A stretch of 64,000 bases of DNA. It comes from Halorubrum lipolyticum DSM 21995. GTDB lineage: Archaea; Halobacteriota; Halobacteria; Halobacteriales; Haloferacaceae. Position numbers and translations under genes: made by a program. The stretch covers positions 66,903 to 130,902 of the forward strand of contig NZ_AOJG01000007.1 of assembly GCF_000337375.1 (NCBI RefSeq). The letters run 5' to 3'. Under the pieces are notes generated by a model. It saw nothing but the letters and a program-made list of their open reading frames with translations. It did not search any database and was not told the DNA's origin. This document shows, piece after piece, positions 60,779 to 64,000 of this stretch. The stretch's first letter is position 1, and every line of letters starts with the position of its first letter.

Positions 60779-62227
60779 ATGATAGACAGAGCAGCCGTCC
60801 GGAACAACGCCAACTACCTGCGCAACGTCAGACCGATCGACCCCGAGGAGATCGCGGAGTACATCGAGGGGGGAGCCCACCCCGCCGTCGTCCGCGAGAC
60901 GCTCCGCGAGGAGGCGTTCGACCTCCGGCTCCGCGAGCGCGAGGACGGCGCCTTCGAGCCCGTCCCCGAGGAGCCCGTCCCGGCGCCCGGCTGGGCGCCG
61001 ACGGCGCTGCCCGAGAACTACTCGTTCGCCCTCGAGGACCTGCTGGTCCGGGAGTTCGGCGCGAACTGGCACCGCGGGGAGTCCGGCGACGAACTGCGCG
61101 AGGCGGTGCGCCGGCTGAAGGACGACTACCTCTACGGGAACGACGTGGCGTACGACCGGGTCGCGGCGCTCGGGTACGCCATTTATCACCTGCCGGCCTA
61201 CTACGCGACGATCGGCTACGTCCTCGACGACCTCGTCGAGAACGCGCTGCTCGACCGGACGCTCCGCGTCCTCGACGTGGGCGCGGGCGTCGGCGGCCCC
61301 GCGCTCGGCCTCCACGACTACCTCCCGGACGACGCCGTCGTCGACTACCACGCCGTCGAGCCGAGCGCGGCGGCGGACGTGCTCGATCAGATGCTCGACG
61401 AGACGGGACGGAACTTCCGGCCGACGATCCACGAGGAGACGGCGGAGTCGTTCCTCGGGATAGAGGGTCGAACGGCGACGAGAAGTGACGACACCCCGGA
61501 CGAGTTCGATCTGGTGGTGTTCGGGAACGTCCTCTCGGAGCTCGACGACCCGGCGGGGGTCGTCGAGGCCTCGATCGACCGGCTCGCGGACGACGGGAGC
61601 GTCGTCGCGTTCGCGCCCGCCGACCGCAACACCGCCATGGGGCTCCGGGAGGTGGAGCGGGCGGTCGCGACCCCCGAGAGCGGCGTGTCGGTGTACGCGC
61701 CCGCCCTCCGGCTCTGGCCGGACGCGACTCCCTCGGACGGCGGGTGGTCCTTCGACGTGGCCGAGGACCTCGAGGTCCCGCCGTTCCAGCGCCGACTCGA
61801 CGAGGCGGCCGAGCGCGGCTCGGCGGACGAGCCGGGCGAGTTCGTCAACGTCGACGTGCAGTTCGCGTACGCGATCCTCCGCCCCGACGGGAAACGGCGA
61901 GTCGACGTGCGGGCGAGCGACGGCCGCTGCGCGCGCATGGCCGACTCCGAAGGGCACGTCACCGACCGCGTGAACTACCTCGCCGTCAAGCTGAGCCACG
62001 ACCTCAGCGACGGCGACAACGCGCTCTACCTCGTCGGCGACGGGTCGCAGACGGTGGACCACTACCTCGTCTGCACGCGGGAGACCGTGCTCAACGACGA
62101 CCTCCGGGCCGCCGACTACGGCTCCGTGGTCTTCGTCGAGAACGGGCTCGTGCTCTGGAACGACGACGAGGGGGCGTACAACGTGGTCGTCGACGACGAG
62201 ACGGTCGTCGACCTCGTGGCGCCCTGA
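60779..62227 (+). CDS. Rsm22-like small-subunit rRNA methyltransferase family protein
   Basis: 482 residues. The family's first half (NYSFALEDLLVREFGANWHR, YAIYHLPAYYATIGYVLDDL) precedes the SAM fold with VLDVGAGVGGPALGLHDYLP and FDLVVFGNVLSELDDP. A C-terminal beta domain (about 385-482) follows. Mitochondrial Rsm22/METTL17 homologues carry Fe-S cysteines in this place; the haloarchaeal protein has few Cys. Probably acts on ribosome assembly or 16S rRNA. Co-transcribed with tyrA by spacing. Confidence 0.85.
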   Translation: MIDRAAVRNNANYLRNVRPIDPEEIAEYIEGGAHPAVVRETLREEAFDLRLREREDGAFEPVPEEPVPAPGWAPTALPENYSFALEDLLVREFGANWHRGESGDELREAVRRLKDDYLYGNDVAYDRVAALGYAIYHLPAYYATIGYVLDDLVENALLDRTLRVLDVGAGVGGPALGLHDYLPDDAVVDYHAVEPSAAADVLDQMLDETGRNFRPTIHEETAESFLGIEGRTATRSDDTPDEFDLVVFGNVLSELDDPAGVVEASIDRLADDGSVVAFAPADRNTAMGLREVERAVATPESGVSVYAPALRLWPDATPSDGGWSFDVAEDLEVPPFQRRLDEAAERGSADEPGEFVNVDVQFAYAILRPDGKRRVDVRASDGRCARMADSEGHVTDRVNYLAVKLSHDLSDGDNALYLVGDGSQTVDHYLVCTRETVLNDDLRAADYGSVVFVENGLVLWNDDEGAYNVVVDDETVVDLVAP

Positions 62228-62252
62228 ACGGGGCGGAGCGGTCCGAGTTTCT

Positions 62253-62990
62253 TCAGTCTCCTCCGACCGGCTCGATCAGCTCCGGCGCGTCGACGCCGGG
62301 GGAGTTCACGCGCGTCGAGACCGGGTGGGCCGTCAGTTCGTCGGCCGGATAGGGGTCGAGCAGCGCGGCGGCCTCGTCGGGGTCGCCCCGGAGCCACGTC
62401 CCCTCCTCGCTCGGGTCCAAGATCACCGCCATCCGGTGGTGGAGGTCGGCGACGAGGTCGTTCGGCTCGGTCGTGACGACCGTGAACGCCTCGACGGGTC
62501 CACCGTCGTCGTCGTCGCCGCCATCGTGCGCCCCGCCGCCGAACGCGCCGAGCCCCGTCTGCGTCGTCTCCGGCTCCGGGGGCTCCCACCGCTCGTAGAG
62601 TCCCGCCATCGCGAACGGCCGGTCGTCATCGAAGGCGACGCGATAGGGGGTCTTGCCGGCGCCGTCTCGCTCGCCGTCTGCGCCTCCCTCGACCCACTCG
62701 TAGAACCCGTCCGCGGGGACGAGACACCGCCGGCGCTCGAACGCGTCGGCGAAGCTCCGCTTTTCCCGAACCGTCTCGGCGCGGGCGTTGATGAGGTCGA
62801 ACGGCTCGTCGGCCCACGAGGGGGTGAGCCCCCACTTCATCCGGGTCGCAGCGGTCGGGTCCTCGTCGGCGATCACCGGCAGGTCCTGCCCGGGCGCGCA
62901 GTTGTAGCTCGGTTCGACGCCCGCGAAGTCGGCGTCGAACCGGGCTTCGAGGTCCTCGGTCGGGGTGAAGAGGGTGTAGCGACCGCACAT
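62253..62990 (-). CDS. SRAP domain protein (HMCES/YedK family)
   Basis: 245 residues. The mature N-terminus after Met removal is C2 (MCGRYTLFTPTEDLEARF), the residue that forms a thiazolidine cross-link to abasic sites in single-stranded DNA. YNCAPGQDLPVI, WGLTPSWAD, INARAETVREKRSF, RCLVPADGFYEW and the DLHHRMAVIL His complete the active site. A Gly/Asp-rich insert lies near residue 175. TTTAAGTA, 24-31 bases upstream on the minus strand, indicates a leaderless mRNA and confirms the start. Protects abasic sites during replication. Confidence 0.95.
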   Translation of the reverse strand: MCGRYTLFTPTEDLEARFDADFAGVEPSYNCAPGQDLPVIADEDPTAATRMKWGLTPSWADEPFDLINARAETVREKRSFADAFERRRCLVPADGFYEWVEGGADGERDGAGKTPYRVAFDDDRPFAMAGLYERWEPPEPETTQTGLGAFGGGAHDGGDDDDGGPVEAFTVVTTEPNDLVADLHHRMAVILDPSEEGTWLRGDPDEAAALLDPYPADELTAHPVSTRVNSPGVDAPELIEPVGGD

Positions 62991-63102
62991 GGATACGGTC
63001 GGTTGGGACCGGTAATACTTAAACGACATCTGGACGGGACGGACCGCGAGGGACGCCGTCGCCTCCCGTCGGGTTTTTGCCCGCTCGACGCCGCGGTCGG
63101 GT

Positions 63103-63867
63103 ATGCGCATCGAGAACAGCTTCATCCCGGTCGAGGGGGTCGGCGAGACGACGGAGCGCCGCCTCTGGCGCGAGGGCGTCACCACGTGGGAGTCGTTCGA
63201 CCCCGCGGTCGACGTCGCGGGCGTCGGCTCGACCACCGCCGATCGGATCGAGTCGTTCATCGCCGAGGCGCTGACCCGGCTCGACGACGGCGACTCCGCC
63301 TACTTCGATCGGACCTTCCCGAGCGGGGAGCGCTGGCGGCTCTACGAGAACTTCCGCGAGGAGACCTGCTTCTTCGACATCGAGACGACCGGCCTCGACG
63401 AGCATCGCAACCAAGTGACGACGGTGAGCTTCCATCGGGACGGCGAGACGACGACGCTCGTCGCCGGCGAGGACCTCACCGCGGAGCGGCTCCGCGAGCG
63501 GTTCGCCGACGCCAGCCTGCTCGCGACGTTCAACGGCGCGCGGTTCGACGTGCCGTTCTTGGAGACCTCCTTCGACATCGAGATCGACACCCCGCACCTC
63601 GATCTCATGTACCCCTGCAAGCGGATCGGGCTCTCCGGGGGACTGAAGCCGATCGAGAAGGCGATCGGGATCGAGCGCGACCGCCCGGACCTCTCGGGCA
63701 GAGACGCCGTCCGGCTCTGGCGCGAGTACGAGCGCGGCGACGACGACGCGCTCGACACCCTGGTCTCGTACAACCGCGAGGACACGGAGAACCTCCGGAC
63801 GCTCGCGGACGCCGTCACCGAGACGCTCCACGAGGACGTGTTCGTCGCGGACGCCGTCGAGCGGTAG
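63103..63867 (+). CDS. RNase H-fold 3'-5' exonuclease (YprB-like) with N-terminal HhH
   Basis: 254 residues. An N-terminal helix-hairpin-helix segment (VEGVGETTERRLWREGVTTW) precedes a DEDD-type exonuclease: D92/E94 in CFFDIETTGLDEH, LLATFNGARFDVPFLE, HLDLMYPCKRIGL, and SYNREDTENLRTLADA. All acidic ligands are present. It resembles the YprB ribonuclease H-like domain. It is divergent from the SRAP gene (112 bases between), so two DNA-repair-type proteins are neighbours. Confidence 0.9.
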   Translation: MRIENSFIPVEGVGETTERRLWREGVTTWESFDPAVDVAGVGSTTADRIESFIAEALTRLDDGDSAYFDRTFPSGERWRLYENFREETCFFDIETTGLDEHRNQVTTVSFHRDGETTTLVAGEDLTAERLRERFADASLLATFNGARFDVPFLETSFDIEIDTPHLDLMYPCKRIGLSGGLKPIEKAIGIERDRPDLSGRDAVRLWREYERGDDDALDTLVSYNREDTENLRTLADAVTETLHEDVFVADAVER

Positions 63868-63932
63868 TCTCTGTAGACAGAGCGGCGAGCGACTTCGGGA
63901 GTGAGCGTTGCAGGTCGGGAGCGAAGATACGG

Positions 63933-63975
63933 TATTTAAAAGAACATGAGCGACGGCGACGATCGCTTATAAAGA
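63933..63975 (+). promoter_or_regulatory. TATA-like elements before the gene beyond the right edge
   Basis: TATTTAAA (63933-63940) and CTTATAAAG (about 63966-63974) both resemble archaeal TATA boxes. The second lies about 26 bases before the window end, so a rightward leaderless gene may begin at or just beyond base 64000. A short ATG frame from 63946 stops after eight codons and is not a gene. Confidence 0.4.
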
Positions 63976-64000
63976 ACGGTGCGGTGGCGCGCCCCGGTGA

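Overview
This window reads as chromosome of an extremely halophilic archaeon (class Halobacteria, probably close to Halorubrum). The evidence is high GC, very Asp/Glu-rich proteins, archaeal TATA boxes 25-30 bases upstream of start codons (leaderless genes), twin-arginine lipoproteins, an archaeal type IV pilin, and haloarchaea-typical families (DUF2070, DUF5779, DUF5805, Rsm22-like). The genus is an inference; no rRNA is present.

Layout. 1-6.0 kb: the end of ilvD, a Usp protein, a NYN protein, a signal peptidase and gcvT. 6.2-12.3 kb: one-carbon and cofactor genes (a lone formate dehydrogenase catalytic subunit, formate-tetrahydrofolate ligase, moaC, nnr). 12.6-18.9 kb: envelope glycoconjugate genes (two GT4 glycosyltransferases, DUF2070 membrane protein, flippase-like protein, sulfatase-fold enzyme). 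19-22.8 kb: an MBL hydrolase, an acidic coiled-coil protein and a HisG-like paralogue. 22.8-25 kb: DUF5805 plus a tyrosine recombinase, flanked by inverted repeats. 25-26.7 kb: Usp and a radical SAM/SPASM protein.

26.9-38.6 kb is an accessory island with lower GC and weaker codon bias, ending at the 3' end of a tRNA-Arg gene. It holds two back-to-back minus-strand modules. One is membrane protein / HTH-like protein / membrane-anchored J-domain protein, with overlapping genes. The other is SF2 helicase / ribbon-helix-helix protein / degenerate LAGLIDADG protein. All three proteins of the second module carry RHH-like modules, and the LAGLIDADG domain has apparently lost its acidic residues. I know no described system with this composition; it is the best candidate here for something new. 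The island also carries two orphan genes and an AT-rich pilin gene.

38.6-47.7 kb is housekeeping: RecA-fold ATPase, CoA-binding protein, cysK, thrS, aminotransferase, IMPDH-like enzyme, methyltransferase and MFS transporter. 47.8-54.4 kb: a 37-residue zinc ribbon, a secreted protein with a long Asp/Gly tail, tRNA-Lys and a complete TAXI-type TRAP transporter (binding protein, DUF1850, fused permease). 54.5-64 kb: RCK-DHH protein with an altered DHH motif, sugar nucleotidyltransferase, DUF5779, DsbA-like lipoprotein, MFS, tyrA, Rsm22-like methyltransferase, SRAP/HMCES-like protein and an RNase H-fold exonuclease.
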